This document shows positions 34,880-48,244 of a stretch of 64,000 nt of DNA, one piece after another. Within the stretch, counting starts at the first letter, position 1, and each line of letters starts with the position of its first letter. This DNA is from Xenopus tropicalis (Eukaryota > Chordata > Amphibia > Anura > Pipidae). The stretch spans positions 176,192,019 to 176,256,018 of the forward strand of contig NC_030677.2 of assembly GCF_000004195.4 (NCBI RefSeq). The letters are read 5' to 3'. The notes below the pieces were generated by a model. It did not search any database and was not told where the DNA came from. It worked only from the letters and a program-made list of their open reading frames with translations. The position numbers and the translations under genes are program-made.

Positions 34880-37800
34880 GAGCTAACTGGTGCCTGTTAA
34901 TGTCATCCTTCTGCTTGCTGCTGGCTCTGCAAGGAAAAACAATCTGCTGTTTTCCTTCTCTGAACTAACACATCTTTACATTATTTTGCTGGCAATATTT
35001 TAAGAATGATCATGTGGCGACATCACGTTTTTCATATCCTTGCCTAGGGACTGTCAGGAGCGGAATGAAATGGATATATAGCTGGGCAGCGTTCAAACAC
35101 ATGCAAGACACATTAATGGATTTAAAATGGAATGAGTTTTCCTGTTCCGGAAGGCTTGGGTGAAGTCCTACCAGTTCTTCTATTAGTAGGAAGGTCACAT
35201 TCTGCAAATGCAAAACAGAGCCCTGGGCTGGTTTAAAGGTGGGGCAGAGAGGGCATAATCTTGGGGCCACAGCATGAGAGGGGAAACATTTTGATAAAAG
35301 TACATAGGACAGGTTATTCTGTTTAAGAATTGTTAAATACTTTTGGTATAAGCATCAGGAATGCTCTGCATTATATCAAAATTCCCCATAGACTGGTGAG
35401 CCTTCCTGCAGTGCTAGGGCCCTCTGATCTCTAGCTGTGGCCCTATGCAAAGCTTGCAACTGTCTTAAGCATCATTCAGACAATGAACTTTTCCTTTGTG
35501 GTTTGTGCATTTAAGCAGTGATAAAGTGAGTTTTTCAAATGTATAATAATGGCATTTAATATGGACATACAAATCATGACTACAACTGGTACAGTAAGTA
35601 CAATAAAATATCAAATACTTACATCATACTTAAGGATTGTGGTGTTGGCCGTCAGTAATTCATGGCTTTCTTTGACCTGAAAAACATAAGGGTAACTCCT
35701 AGGCTTGATGGAATAATGCATGCACGGATCACTAAACACTAGGCTGTGTAAAGAGTGACAGGTGAGAAGCTTTTATAAGTTCTCTATCAGGTTATAGGTC
35801 ATCTCCCCAGACCCTTTGGTTTCACCAAGACAGGGAGGTAGGCTCTTTTTCTCACCAGCCCTCAGAACATCTGAGCAGCAAAATAACACTTCTCAAGGGG
35901 AAATAATCCAAAGTCCATTAGCACCTGGTACATACCCTTCCTGCCCCAGTAAGTGATGTTCATATCTCCCATCCATTTCTTGCACACCACCTTTTTGTCA
36001 GTTTAATGTATTTTATATAGTGAGCATCATACATTTACTGAACTGTTGCCTAAAATTGGAAAGATACCTGTATATAGTTTTGAAGAGAAAAAAGAATCAA
36101 CAGACACTTCCAGAAGTGTTGGCTTATTTGGAAATGATACAGACAGTTATTTTACCTTTTGGCTTATTTTACTTTTTAAGTGATAAATTAAGTGTTCTGT
36201 AATACAGCCTGTGAGCATTTAATTGACTTGATAAGATGTGGTGCAAGATGCTGCTTTGTGTTATGTGTTTTGCAAGCATTTAATAAACTTCATTAAACAA
36301 ATAAGCAACTTTTTAGGAAGCCTTTAAGTACTGTAAACTGTCTGCAGGTCCTGAAAGTGAAAAGCAAGTTGGTGCTAGGGGAGATGGTGAGGAATCCGGA
36401 ACCTTGAGCTGTTGCTGGGGCTGGGAGTAAGCTTTGGGGTGCAATAAATGCTAATGCTGTGTCTAAGCAGGATTTGTACTTGAGTTTCTGCTCACTATGT
36501 AGCTTGCTTAGGTACCAAGCTGTAAAAATATGCCCTGAAATGTTTAAGAAAAAAAAAGTGCAAAACTTACATTGTATGAATGGCATATCTGTGATGTCTT
36601 GTTTATTTTTTCAATTTGCAATGACAGGTGTATGGATAAGAGACGGACAAACACATTTAAGCACCCCCTCCTCCCCTGCTCTCATGATGTTTTCCATCTG
36701 GAAAAATATGTATCTATTTTTTTAAAGAAATATTCAAGTCACTTACCAGGAGGAAGAAAGAACAAGCAAGCACGCCTTTAGCCCAGCTGTTCAATGTAAT
36801 GTGTCGAAGCCCAGTGACAGGTCAGGGAGATGCTGCTTTCGAATGAAGCTATGATCTGCCTGCATTGCATTTGCTTTCCACCCTCTCTTTCTTTCTTTCT
36901 TTGTGTGAGTGTGTGTGTTCTTTATTCCCCAGCTATAGCAAGAGGAAAATGATGGTACTCGTCTCTGCCAATACTGACACACTTAACAGCACGAGACCTG
37001 GGCAGGCTAGCTGCTTATGGATGGCACTTAAATCCTTTCAGCAAAAGCATAGCCACCTATGTAAAATCCCTGTTAAACTGTTAAAAATCACAGACTATAG
37101 CATGTTAGAGGGTAGCTTTGGTGCCAAACTTTTATTATTTCAACCCTGTGGAACATGCTGGCACTTTATATATAATTGTTATTAAAAATTATAATATTGC
37201 ACAACTATGTTTGCCTGAGCATGTTGGCAATGTAAGCCAAATAAGAATGTTAGCATGTACTGATTCTCAAATTGTTAATGTATTGAATAGTATATATATT
37301 AGAAGATGAGATTTGAACACCATGGGAGTATCATATAGTAATTTGTGTGTTCTACTAAATTAGGATCTTGGCACCCAATAGAGGTAAATGATGAACACCT
37401 TTGCACCAGTGCAGTAAGCCAATGCAACCAATAAGACATTTGCTTTGTTTATTCTTACAATAGGAGACTGATGAAGGCTAGTTTTGGATTAGTTTTATGT
37501 GTTAATGCCAAGTGTTATCAATAAGCCCCAATAAAACACTGTTCCTGGCCATGGATAGCTGTTTCCCATTGAGCTAAATGAAACTTCCTGTAAAGTGCAC
37601 ACTTTTGCTGGTAGGCAGGTACTGGATTTGACTTCTAAGTTTCCAAGTGTGGTGTATGGCATTTCCCAATAAAGTGAACAGGAAATAGCAAAACACATGG
37701 TACCTTTCTTTAGTGTTTTGCACTATTCCCTTATCTACCCATTGCAAATGAGCACTGGATTACACTGTAACTTTCATTTCAGCTGATACTCTCAGGCTGA

Positions 37801-38950
37801 TACTTAATAACTCAGTTTAGTTTAGTTTTGAGCATTACATTAATATATACAGGGAGAAGGTGGAAAGTTCATTTGCCCCATCCATGTGGTACCTTTTGCA
37901 TTTCTTAACCCCACGTTCCATTCCATTTGATACCGTTTTACCACTTCTGTCTAAAGTACCAAATCTTATTACAGTGCCGTCGTCAAATGCCCATCACCAA
38001 GAATCATCACTACTAAAAATGGGGTAGAGGTGCTTATATTCTCAGCTCTCATATTCTATTCCATACGCTATATTACACATGCCTCTGGTTCTGTTTCTGT
38101 TTTATCACTAGCCCAATCACTAGCCCAATCGTATAATGCCAAATCACCCAAAGTAGTGCCTTTCACTTTCAAGTGCTCATCCAAGTGCAGTCAATAAGTA
38201 ACATAGGGCATATTTATACATTTTTCTTTTGATGTATTCATATCATTGTGTTTTTAAGGTTTGCTATTTACCTATATTTTCGGAAAAAAAACAAGTGAAA
38301 AGTGGCAGTGAACCCTTTGTTTTGTTGCTAGGCACCATGCCCTCATGCATCCCTTGAGCCAGCTGTGTTACTGATGGGTTATCTAAATAACATACCCTCC
38401 TGTGGTACTGAAGAAAGCTTTGGAATACTTTCATCAATGGGAACTGCTATAGGTCTGTTAGCACAGTTGATGGCTGAGTAAACAGACATATTTTACTCCA
38501 ACACCTGTGCACTGCATTCAGTAGGGCTTTGTTGCATTCCTCTAGTTGGCCTGGTGGTTGCCATGTGCGGGGTGTATTGTTACTATTATATCTGGAAGCT
38601 GGCTTATTGTGGATGCAGAACATACTGGCTTATTGTGGATACTTACTACAAATATATTGCCCAGTACACTCATTTAACTCTTTACTGTATCTGGATCCAA
38701 GTAAAGGTCTTGTTATGTATCACTGAAACACCAGTGGTTTTTATTGCTTGAAGTAAAACAAAAGCGCAGAATAGCTTTGCTCTGCATGTTAATGCTGAAA
38801 GCCACAATGACGTTGCTGTTTAGAGTGATGGCACATGAGAATGTGAGAAAACTTTGCGTTACTTTGGAAAACTAAGCACAGTGTATTGAGAAAGCATTGA
38901 TTGGAGACTGGTCGCATTTAACCACAGGCGATAAATCTCCCCATGTCAGG
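34880..38950. other. Non-coding stretch without recognised features
   Basis: Only simple repeats stand out: (CTTT)n and (GT)n near 36885-36920 and a tail fragment GGAACATGCTGGCACTTTATA near 37147. Short frames are broken and resemble no protein I know. Confidence 0.6.
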
Positions 38951-38954
38951 ACCT

Positions 38955-39503
38955 TTAAAGAAGCACTAAAACCTAAAAATGAATATGGCTAGAAATGCCA
39001 TTTTTTATATACTGATCTTGTTGTGCAAGCCTAAAGGTTTAGCATCTCTATATTAGTAAAGATCCAGGCTTTCGGTGTTGTCACAAGAGCTCCCTATCTT
39101 GGATTCTGTTAGAAGTGTCTGTGACACGCACATGCTCAGTTTGCTGTGGGCAGCTTTTCAGAAGCTAACCTTAGGGTATGTAACAAATTATCAAGCAGAG
39201 TCTGCAGGACTGATTATTAATTTCTCATACTAATAGCACTGTTTTGGAGCTGCCATGTACCAGTATTCTGTATTATTTACTAATCGGCCTTATACTGTGA
39301 TATTCTAAATATACAGTATACTGTCAGTCCCTAAGCTCAGTAAGTGACAGCAGCACTGAATCAGCAGAAAAGAAGATGGGGAGCTACTGTGGCATATTTC
39401 CTGCCAATGGGGCTGTGGTTGCCTCGGGCTGGTACAGAAGCCCAAAACAAAATGTATAATATTTCTGCCCAGCTTCTTTAGTTAAGCTCTAGTTCCCCTT
39501 TAA
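38955..39503. mobile_element. T2-like MITE, TTAA ends
   Basis: TTAAAGAAGCACTAAAACC at the left, AGCTCTAGTTCCCCTTTAA at the right. The right end fits TTAAAGGRR exactly and the left with one change. The interior carries a short palindromic ATACAGTATACTGTC. Confidence 0.65.
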
Positions 39504-42500
39504 CTTTTTATAGCCAGCAACCCTAGACCTTAGGGGTCATGTACCACAGCTCCAGATGCAAGTGCTGGATGTATGCAGAATACAGGAGGAAATAACCAGC
39601 AGTGTAATAGAGAAGGAAAGAAGCTGCTGGAGGCATAGCTAGGACAGGAGAAACTAGGCCTAAGCAGTGAAAGTGCGAGTTAATCCAGAGTGGAGCTTAT
39701 GTGATGTCAATGAAAGACTGAAAATAAGGCTGAAATTAAAAGTATATACTTTAATTTGGAGTTTACATGCATCTAACACCAGACTGGAAATCTGAATGAT
39801 GCATAAGTTATGGGGTGGGGGGAGGTACACCTACGTGCCTAACCCAGCCACTTCAAAGAAATGCAGGGCAAGGCTTAAAGTGCAAAAAACATTGGTGATG
39901 CACCCTTTATTTTCAAACCAGAAGGAGCAGCACACCAGCCTTATGCACAAGTAAAAAAACCATACACATTAAATTAAATCTGGTCGATAGTTGGCCTTTA
40001 AATAGGTGATGTACATTGGAGTGCATATATTAAACATACTTTTATGGTTTTTCTATGTATAGTAATGCAGGCTCAAATATTTTTCTTTTGAATGTCTGTT
40101 TTGACCATGAGTCCCTACACTGTAGAGAATAATGGCAAATATGTCCACCTCATCTGCCATGTTCCCAGTTAGGGAATCATCAAGACTTTGGTGGGACAAT
40201 AAAGAGTATTATAAGTGTAAGAAATAATGTATGACTGTAGAGCAAGGCACAGTATACAAGCACAGTTTGAAACAAAAATGGCATATATTTTATCAAGTTC
40301 TATGATTTTCTATTTTATCATGGTAATAATTAGTTTGGTGTAATCATAACATTGGATCATCTGACATGTCCAGAGCAATAGCTGTGTTGCATAATAGAAC
40401 ATAATAAAACAATAACATCATATTGAACAACTGTATGCTGCTTTCAACCAGGAATTTCCAATTTAAGACCTCTGGGGAGCTTTGCAATTTAACACACACC
40501 TAAATGCTTTGGGTTGGAGGTCAGAATCAGCTGGAAAACCACAGGTATTTTCCATTTTTTTCTGGATGAGTACCATCTATTCATCAGAGCAGCAGGTATC
40601 TCTCTGGCACTGCATGCAGAACTTGATGTGAAATGTGTATTTTCCTGTGCAAGCAGCTTGCAGATTATTTGATAGGTTTGTTTCTCAACAACTTGGTTGT
40701 TATTTTAGCTATTATTTTGCTGCAAGATGATTGCAGCTGGTATTTCTGTGCTGTTTTTTTTAATCACACCACATACTTACTAGGAGGGTAATATCATCTA
40801 GCTTGAAGTATATAAGTCATTTTGCTGTTTTGTGACCCTATGTAATGTTGACAACACCCTCAATATGAATGATAACAGCTCAACAAAAGCAGGAGGGTGG
40901 GCCTGCATATGTCGCATAGACCATAACATCACTCCCCGTATATAAAGATTGATGAAGAGTAGTAGGGAACAAGGATCTGCCCCTTTCCAGATTTCCATAT
41001 AGCAAAAAGCCATTGATGTAATCAGATGAAGGAGGGGAAGTGTCTAGAGAGACAGTATGAGGGTAATAACAAAGTGAAATCCTCAGAATATATTGTAAGT
41101 CATGTCCCACAGGATTCTTATTGCAACTGTTTTTTATGTAATTTGTTCATTAATGACCTAGAACTGGGAATTTAAAGCAACAGCTCTGTGCTTGTAGATG
41201 AAACTAAATTCTATAGTACAACGGGATCAATGAAACATGCGCTGCTTTTGCAAAGGGAAGTGGACTTATTGCTGATTGGGGTGTTTTAGTGGCACATGAG
41301 ATTCGGTGTATATAACACATAAATATTATAAATGAGTTGATCCAGGGACATGTCCAGTTAACATTTTGTAATGAGGAGGATTTTTTCCATGGTGGGAGAT
41401 TTGGCCTTTCCAGTGAAATCCCTGATGTCAGAAGCACTATCTGTTCAAAATAAAATGTTATGACCCAGGAGTAATATGCTGCCTTACATAAATCAATTGC
41501 TCTTCCGCTTCAATCATTGATGGCCAAAGCTTGAGCCTACACCAAAGCAATGTATTTAAGGTATGTGATGTAACACAGGAAAAGCAATTCTATGTGGATA
41601 GGGAATTTAAATATACTCCTGATGTATCCCTGTCTGGCACATGATGCAGAGGATAAGTCAACATGGACTAAGCTTGATGAGTCTTTTCGGGTTTACACAC
41701 ACATACACATTCAGGGACATTGGCACAAAAATGCATTGGTAATTTCTAGTTAAATGAATAACACCTTATGAGTTGATTTTTTTGTGGATACATAACTACA
41801 TTCAGCCATTAACCTCCTACACTTGTCACTGGAGGAGGGAAACACCATGCTATCACATCTACCATTTAGTATAGCTTTATATAGAGAACAGCATAAAACT
41901 CATATTCACCAATAAATGCTATTTACATGTACAACATCTCTAAACAGCTACCAACAAAATGTACATGGACTGTTTTTACACACAAATTGTTTTACTCTGA
42001 AATCATTTCTAAAGGACAGTATACCCCAGCATGAGTGCAATAAATAGGGCTTGTGCTGCACATACTTTTTGCCTATTACATAGGGCAAATTCTGAAACAC
42101 AAAGTAAAGCCACATTGTAAATCCTGATTCATAAGAGCACTATCAAATCAAATCAGCAGTTTACTGAGAAGCTTTCTGTATACTGCTTCTTATTTCCCAG
42201 CCTAACAGGTTGTAGCATGGGGATGAGAGGTTGTAAGGCAACTCGCTGTTTGCAGATATGCACTCCCTGGTGGTTGTCTCCATGTGTATGCTGGTATTGG
42301 CTCACTGATGGCATGTATGTGCATTAACACTGTGTACATGCTGATGATGTGTTGATGCATGTGTATTAGAGTGAAACTGCATGGGAGATTTTGTAGGATG
42401 GGGTCAGATCAGCAGATCACATCCTACAAGTTGGCTGCAGCTGCATTGGTTAAAAAATAATGGTACAAAAAGCACACAAGGGGGTAGCTGCCAACTTAGC

Positions 42501-44125
42501 CAAAATAACACCCCAAATGGGTGAAACCATATAAAGAATAACTATATCAAAAAAACACACAAAAAAAACACAAAGTAAAGGGTGAAATCCTTATTAAAAA
42601 TTTGTCTCGAGGCTTAGGGGGAAAAAAGTATTTCAGGCATGTAATATACAAATAATGACCTTAAGTATTGCAAATCGTAATGATCACAAATCACACCACC
42701 AAGCACAGTACCTGGGTACACAAACACTTCACAAACTCACATCAACATAACAAATAAAAAACACATATTTTTGTTGTGTTTTGTTTTTTTTAATAATAGT
42801 GCTTGGGACAATACAAATCTGCTTATTTATAGGCAGAAAAAAACTCTCCACAAATAATAGTACATTGAACAATAACATGGTATAAAGGTAGAGAAAACAC
42901 TTTTCAGAATTGTAGTAAATCAGCCCCCCAGAGAGGGCTATGGCCCTTACACATGGACGACTGCACCAAACAATATACATCTCTCCAACTACCACGAATG
43001 AGAAATAGAGAGAGCATAATATTTATGTGTCAGGAAAGTAATATTATCCCTTTAAAAGTAAAAAGCTCTAACAACATTTGAGGTGAGAATATCAGAAGAA
43101 CCTCTGGGGTTTCCCAAGTTCTCTTTGTAAAATTGCTAAAAGTTATCATAAAGTTTAACATCTTTTTACTTCTATCCTTTTGAACATTTCTGTAGTGGAG
43201 ACACTTTTGAAACCAGTCCCCAAATCCCCATACAGAAAAAAAGTGATTACAAATTTTTCTGTACAAAGCTGCTTTAATGAAAATATTATTTTCTACTTTG
43301 TATTCCCTCTGCTTCGATAGAAAACTCGCTAAGCAAAGAGCACTGCCTTCAATATTTAAAAAGTAAAGACTAGAAAAACTGTCTGCCCGGCCATCTTACA
43401 GGCAGTTTGAACTGCCTGGGGATCATGTGTATTACTGTATTTTTAACATAAGGAACTTAAGTAAATTTTATTGACTTTTCAGAATACATTTATAGGAAAA
43501 TACTTATATTTTCAAATTGTTTGTCAGCAAAATGTGTGCTTACCTAATAAATATTTCTTTTTTTTATATTATATATTATATATTTTTTTATATTATATTT
43601 TATATTTATTTTGAAAAATGTGAATATCCAACTAAAACTATACCTTATATTCTATACTAACTAAACAAAATTACTGCAAACACAGTCGGAGAAGACCTTG
43701 GCTTTCTATTACAAAGAACAGTACTGTTATAGCACAACATTACCAATATCAGTTCTTTTCTATAGCTGGAAGAAACAAGGCAGAAGGTACAAAAGCAGAA
43801 TTCAAATAAAGGCAGGTACCAGTCGAGCAGACTCATTTTGCAGTTCCAGGATTTTGCCACATAATATGGCTTATAATGGCATCTTAATGATCCTGCAAAC
43901 CTTATGTGTGTAATTGTATTCCCCCTTCCTTTGTTAAATATGTTACCCTGACCCCTGAAGAGTGGGGTCCCATAAAAAAAATTCATATGTATCATAAGGC
44001 AAGCTCTGGGAACACAATGGTGGCAGTGACACCTAAAGAGATTTGCTTCTATTAATAAGAAGTTGGGCACTGCTGTTAGCCAATCAGGTCATCAGTGTTC
44101 TAGTTCACCCCAAACTTATTTTAGT
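39504..44125. other. Non-coding stretch, mostly featureless
   Basis: No coding frame and no clear transposon ends. An AT-only microsatellite lies at 43556-43612. One inverted pair (ATTTTGTAGGATGGGGTC / GATCACATCCTACAA) is at 42390-42430. Confidence 0.6.
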
Positions 44126-44129
44126 AAAG

Positions 44130-44292
44130 TTGCAAAAAATCCAAAAAGTAGGAAAAAAGCTTCAGCAGATTTACTGCAAACCATTTATTGTGGGTAGTGG
44201 TAACACTGTGTTACTGTGTTATCACTACCCACAATAAATGGTTTGCAGTTAATCTGCTGAAGCTTTTTTCCCTACTTTTTGGATTTTTGCAG
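44130..44292. mobile_element. Near-perfect hairpin MITE
   Basis: Two arms of about 78 bp pair almost fully: AAAAAGTAGGAAAAAAGCTT with its complement, CAAACCATTTATTGTGGGTA with its complement, closing at ACTGTGTTACTGTGTT. Mismatches are few, so it is young or under constraint. No coding capacity. Confidence 0.88.
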
Positions 44293-44711
44293 TTGTATTT
44301 GGTTGCAGCACAGGGCAACAACTAGGAGCTAAAGCTTTTTTCGTAAGTACTTTATACAAAGTTCACCAATCATTTTTTATTTTTGTTTTAGTAGAGCTGG
44401 TGTCATGGCCCTGTGTAGGTTCTTCCACTTACAACTCTTCCTCTTCACTTCCTGCTGTTAGGCTGTCAGCCCAAATAAACAGAATAAAAGAAAATGTGAT
44501 TTGTGATTCGGTATATTAGGTCTTGTATGATATCTGTCCATTTGGTTCATTTGGCCCATAGGCCTATAGGTTGGTCAGTGCACAGGTTTGCCCAGTGTAT
44601 GACTGCTTAAAGAGTAATTCAGGCTGCTGTTTTTAGTTACTAAACAGTGGTACCAAAAATATTACTCAATAAACTCTCCTGACAAAGTAGCCTGATGTGC
44701 TAATACCCTAG

Positions 44712-45583
44712 GGGGCACATTTACTAATCCACGAATGTCCGAAAAGCGTCCGAATGCGTTTTTCGTAATGATCGGTATTTTGCGATTTTTCGTAAATTGT
44801 CGCGACTTTTTCGTAGCCATTACGACTTGCTCATAAATTGTCGCTACTTTTTCGTAGCCATTACGATTTGCGCGAATTGTTGCGACTTTTTCGTAGCTAT
44901 CGCACCAAGTACGAAAGTTTCGGATTCATTCAAGCTTCAGTATCGTGACTTTCCTTGGGCCAGGTTGGAGCTGCAGAGTGCCATTGAGCCCTATGGGAGA
45001 CTTTCCTTGGGCCAGGTTGGAGCTGCAGAGTGCCATTGAGTCCTATGGGAGACTTTCCTTGGGCTGGGTTGGAGCTGCAGAGTGCCATTGAGCCCTATGG
45101 GAGGCTTTCCTTGGGCCGGGTTGGAGCTGCAGAGTGCCATTGAGCCCTATGGGAGACTTTCCTTGGGCCAGGTTGGAGCTGCAGAGTGCCATTGAGTCCT
45201 ATGGGAGACTTTCCTTGGGCCAGGTTGGAGCTGCAGAGTGCCATTGAGCCCTATGGGAGACTTTCCTTGTGCCAGGTTGGAGCTGCAGAGTGCCATTGAG
45301 TCCTATGGGAGGCTTCCAAAATCATGCAAAGTCTGAAAGGTTTGCCCGCCGTTTACGAGCGCTCAATACGAAAAAGTCGCGACAGTATACGAGCAAATCG
45401 TAACGGCTACAAAAAAGTTGCGACAATTCGTGTAAGTCATAACGGCTACGATAAAGTTGCGACAATTTATGAAAAAGTCGTAACGGCGACGAAAAAAACG
45501 CAAAAAATACGAAAAAGTTGCAAAATGTTCGTTTCCAATCAGAATTTTTCCCATTCGGATTTGTGGATTAGTAAATCAGCCCC
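44712..45583. mobile_element. GGGGC-ended MITE carrying a 52-bp tandem array, TAG duplication
   Basis: GGGGCACATTTACTAATCC at the left, GGATTAGTAAATCAGCCCC at the right, TAG outside both ends (44709-44711, 45584-45586). Arms are full of TTTTTCGTA / TACGAAAAA words. The middle is a seven-unit array at 44947-45310. The same element with 18 units lies at about 61190-62510 in the other orientation. Confidence 0.88.
44947..45310. repeat. 52-bp tandem array, 7 units
   Basis: Units start GACTTTCCTTGGGCCAGG at 44947, 44999, 45051 and on every 52 bp, differing at single bases (CCAGG, CTGGG or CCGGG; GAGCC or GAGTC). The junctions (CTTCAGTATCGT before, GGCTTCCAAAATCATGCA after) are also found around the array at 61397. 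Confidence 0.97.
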
Positions 45584-46950
45584 TAGAAGTAGAAGCAGAA
45601 TGAGCTTCTGTTGTTTACCAAAAAGGACTGAGAAATACACAAATACAGTATATTTTTTAAACCCTAGAAGAAGGGCTTTACATATGAGCTTGCGTATGCA
45701 GTATATTTTAATAGAGACCTACATTGTTTGAGGGTATAGTTTTCCTGTAAGGATCATAATTTTGGCAGTTGTACTCATATGAATAATACTAAATAATAAT
45801 GAATGGGTGAAGTCTGTTTTGGTCATGGATCCATTTAGGATTTAGGATTTGAAGATATATAAATCCTGGTAGAAATAAACAGCCACTTTTACTGGTTATG
45901 CAACAGCATAACAGCAGCAGCAAGACAAATCCTACGGTCAATCTCACAGGCTATTACAGTTCTGTCTATCACTCTCCAAGCCAGACCGGGGCATAAAATA
46001 ATAATAAGAGCAAGTTCAAAGCCACAGCAGAGCTGGAGACCGAGAGAAGACTATCTAATATGTTGTAGTTGTTAAAATATATATTATTTCACATTTTTAC
46101 TTTAGCCTTTCCAAGCAACATGCAGGGCATATACCATGCTGCTTGTTCTGAGTCAGTATACTTCTGGTCAGAACTCACAGGAATAAAAAATAAAACAAAA
46201 ACCAGCTCTAGCAAGACTGAAGGATTGTAGTTTCTTAGTGGACCTTCTGGACATCTGTACATTAATGAATAAGTATTGCTGCAGAACAAGAGCCCCATAT
46301 AAAATAATATATATGTATATACTGTATCTGCATTCATACAGTGCGCTTTTTGCTTTGTACAGTAAATTGTAAGGTACATCAATAGAACATGTAGGGTGCT
46401 AGCAATGTGTGCCGGCAGTAAACCTTCTCTAATGAAATCCAAAAGTGACAAATAAATACACAAACAGATTGATGGCAAATAATAGGATCTATAAATTGTA
46501 TTTTAGGTTTTTTTTAACTAGTTTTTGGAAAAAATTTTAACCTTGTTGAAAGGACTTGGTTTCTCACAAGCTATGAGTGTCTCTATGGGACGTGTGCCCC
46601 AATGATAGCATGCTACATGCATTATTTGCTTTCTCTCCGCTGTATACAAGGTGATGTTATTTATTCATTTAGAAATAAAGAGAGCCTTATTATTTCTACT
46701 ATATGACTGCAAAACAGGCATTGATATTTGCTGTAAAAAACAGGTTTTAAGGAAAATATGCTACTTTGGTGGTAAATTAATCAAATGGTGTCAATATAAT
46801 ACAATATAATAATAAGGCCAGATTATTTACCAGATCTAGAAATCAATAGCAACTGATAAGGCCACCTTTTGTGCCACCCTATGGCTAATCTTTTGTTTGC
46901 ACCCTTTCCTGGTGACCCAAGGCCCCAAATTCTACCTTCCATGTATAGTA

Positions 46951-47282
46951 CAGGTATAGGACCCATTATCCAGAATGCTCGGGACCAAGGGTATTCTGGA
47001 TAAGGGGTCTTTCCGTAATTTGGATCTCAATACCTTAAGTCTACTAAAAAATCAATCAATAAAACATTAATTAAACCCAATAGGATTGTTCTGCATCCAA
47101 TAAGGATTAATTATATCTTAGTTGGAATCAATTACAAGGTTCTGTTTTATTTCTACATAGAAAAAGGAAATCAGTTTTAAAATTCTGAATTATTTGATTA
47201 AAATGGAGTCTATGGGAGACGGGCTTTCCATAATTCGGAGCTTTCTGGATAACGGGTTTCCGGATAAGGGGTCCGATACCTG
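46951..47282. mobile_element. CAGGTAT-family MITE, opposite orientation, TA duplication
   Basis: CAGGTATAGGACCCATTATC at the left and GGATAAGGGGTCCGATACCTG at the right, TA on each side. Most blocks of 25301-25627 are present in reverse order and complement. Confidence 0.88.
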
Positions 47283-47996
47283 TATATAAAATAAATATAA
47301 ATTAATTAACTCTTAAAACACAGTTATAGGTTTTGGTAGTAGTTGAAACTTTACACTAATAAATAAGAAACTAGAGTTGGTCTGCTAAGTGAAACCTGCT
47401 AAATTAGATTATCTGGCCTAGTGTAGCTCGACTAATAACACACATTTCCAACTGGCTGCATTGGGTTATTGTGCTGGAAAAGGCTTAATCTGTCTATTAA
47501 ATGTACTCTTTAGTGTGTGGCTGCAAAACAATAATATGGGATCTATTATCCAGAATGCTTGGGACCTGCTAAAATCAAACATTAAAATAACTGAAATAAT
47601 TACAATTGATTAAATATTTAGCCTTGCCTAATGGAGCACTTAACTATAAATTTGTTATAAAATATTACCTGTTTTTTGCTTACAGCTCTCTGTCACTGGT
47701 ATTGGCACAATAGGATATTTTTCTGCATTTTGCACACATCTACTTGTGCCCTAATTTTAATGCAAGTTATTATGATGCTAAAATATAATTTTGACTACTT
47801 AGGTCAGGCAAAGGCAATAATGGGTCCATTGGAAGGCCATCTGATTCCACACTCACATCCCAACAAATTTATGGCAATTTGTAAAGCTAACATTGGAGAG
47901 GAATGTATATTGTATATGTGTCCTCTAGAAAATCCATAAGTCTAGTAATACTACAGTTCTTTTCCTTTCTATTTTTAATTATCTGGTGCTTGTCCA

Positions 47997-48234
47997 CAGG
48001 GTCGGACTGAGGAGTGCAGGGCCCACCTGGGCTCCCGCCACAGGGGCCCTGCAGGTGCCCCCGCCAACAACGTCCCCTAACCCCCCACAGGGTCCCCCAC
48101 CCGACGTCCTCCCCTGAGCTTGTGTACATTTAACGCGTCAAGGGAGGAACGGATGGGCAGGGGGAGCACTGGCAAGGGTTGGGTTTGGCCCACCGGGATT
48201 TCTCCCGGTGTCCCGGCGGCCCAGGCCGACCCAA
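47997..48234. mobile_element. hAT-type MITE, CAGGGTCGGACTG end, 8-bp target duplication
   Basis: CAGGGTCGGACTGAGG at the left and GGCCGACCCAA at the right; the last bases have mutated from the expected CTG. CTTGTCCA lies directly outside both ends (47989-47996, 48235-48242). The interior is very G/C-rich (GGCCCACC, TCCCGGTG), which makes it stand out from its surroundings. Confidence 0.85.
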
Positions 48235-48244
48235 CTTGTCCACA

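Noticed and set aside
43657..44070. 137-residue minus-strand frame
   Set aside because: Composition follows the local A/T-rich DNA, no family resemblance, no splice context.
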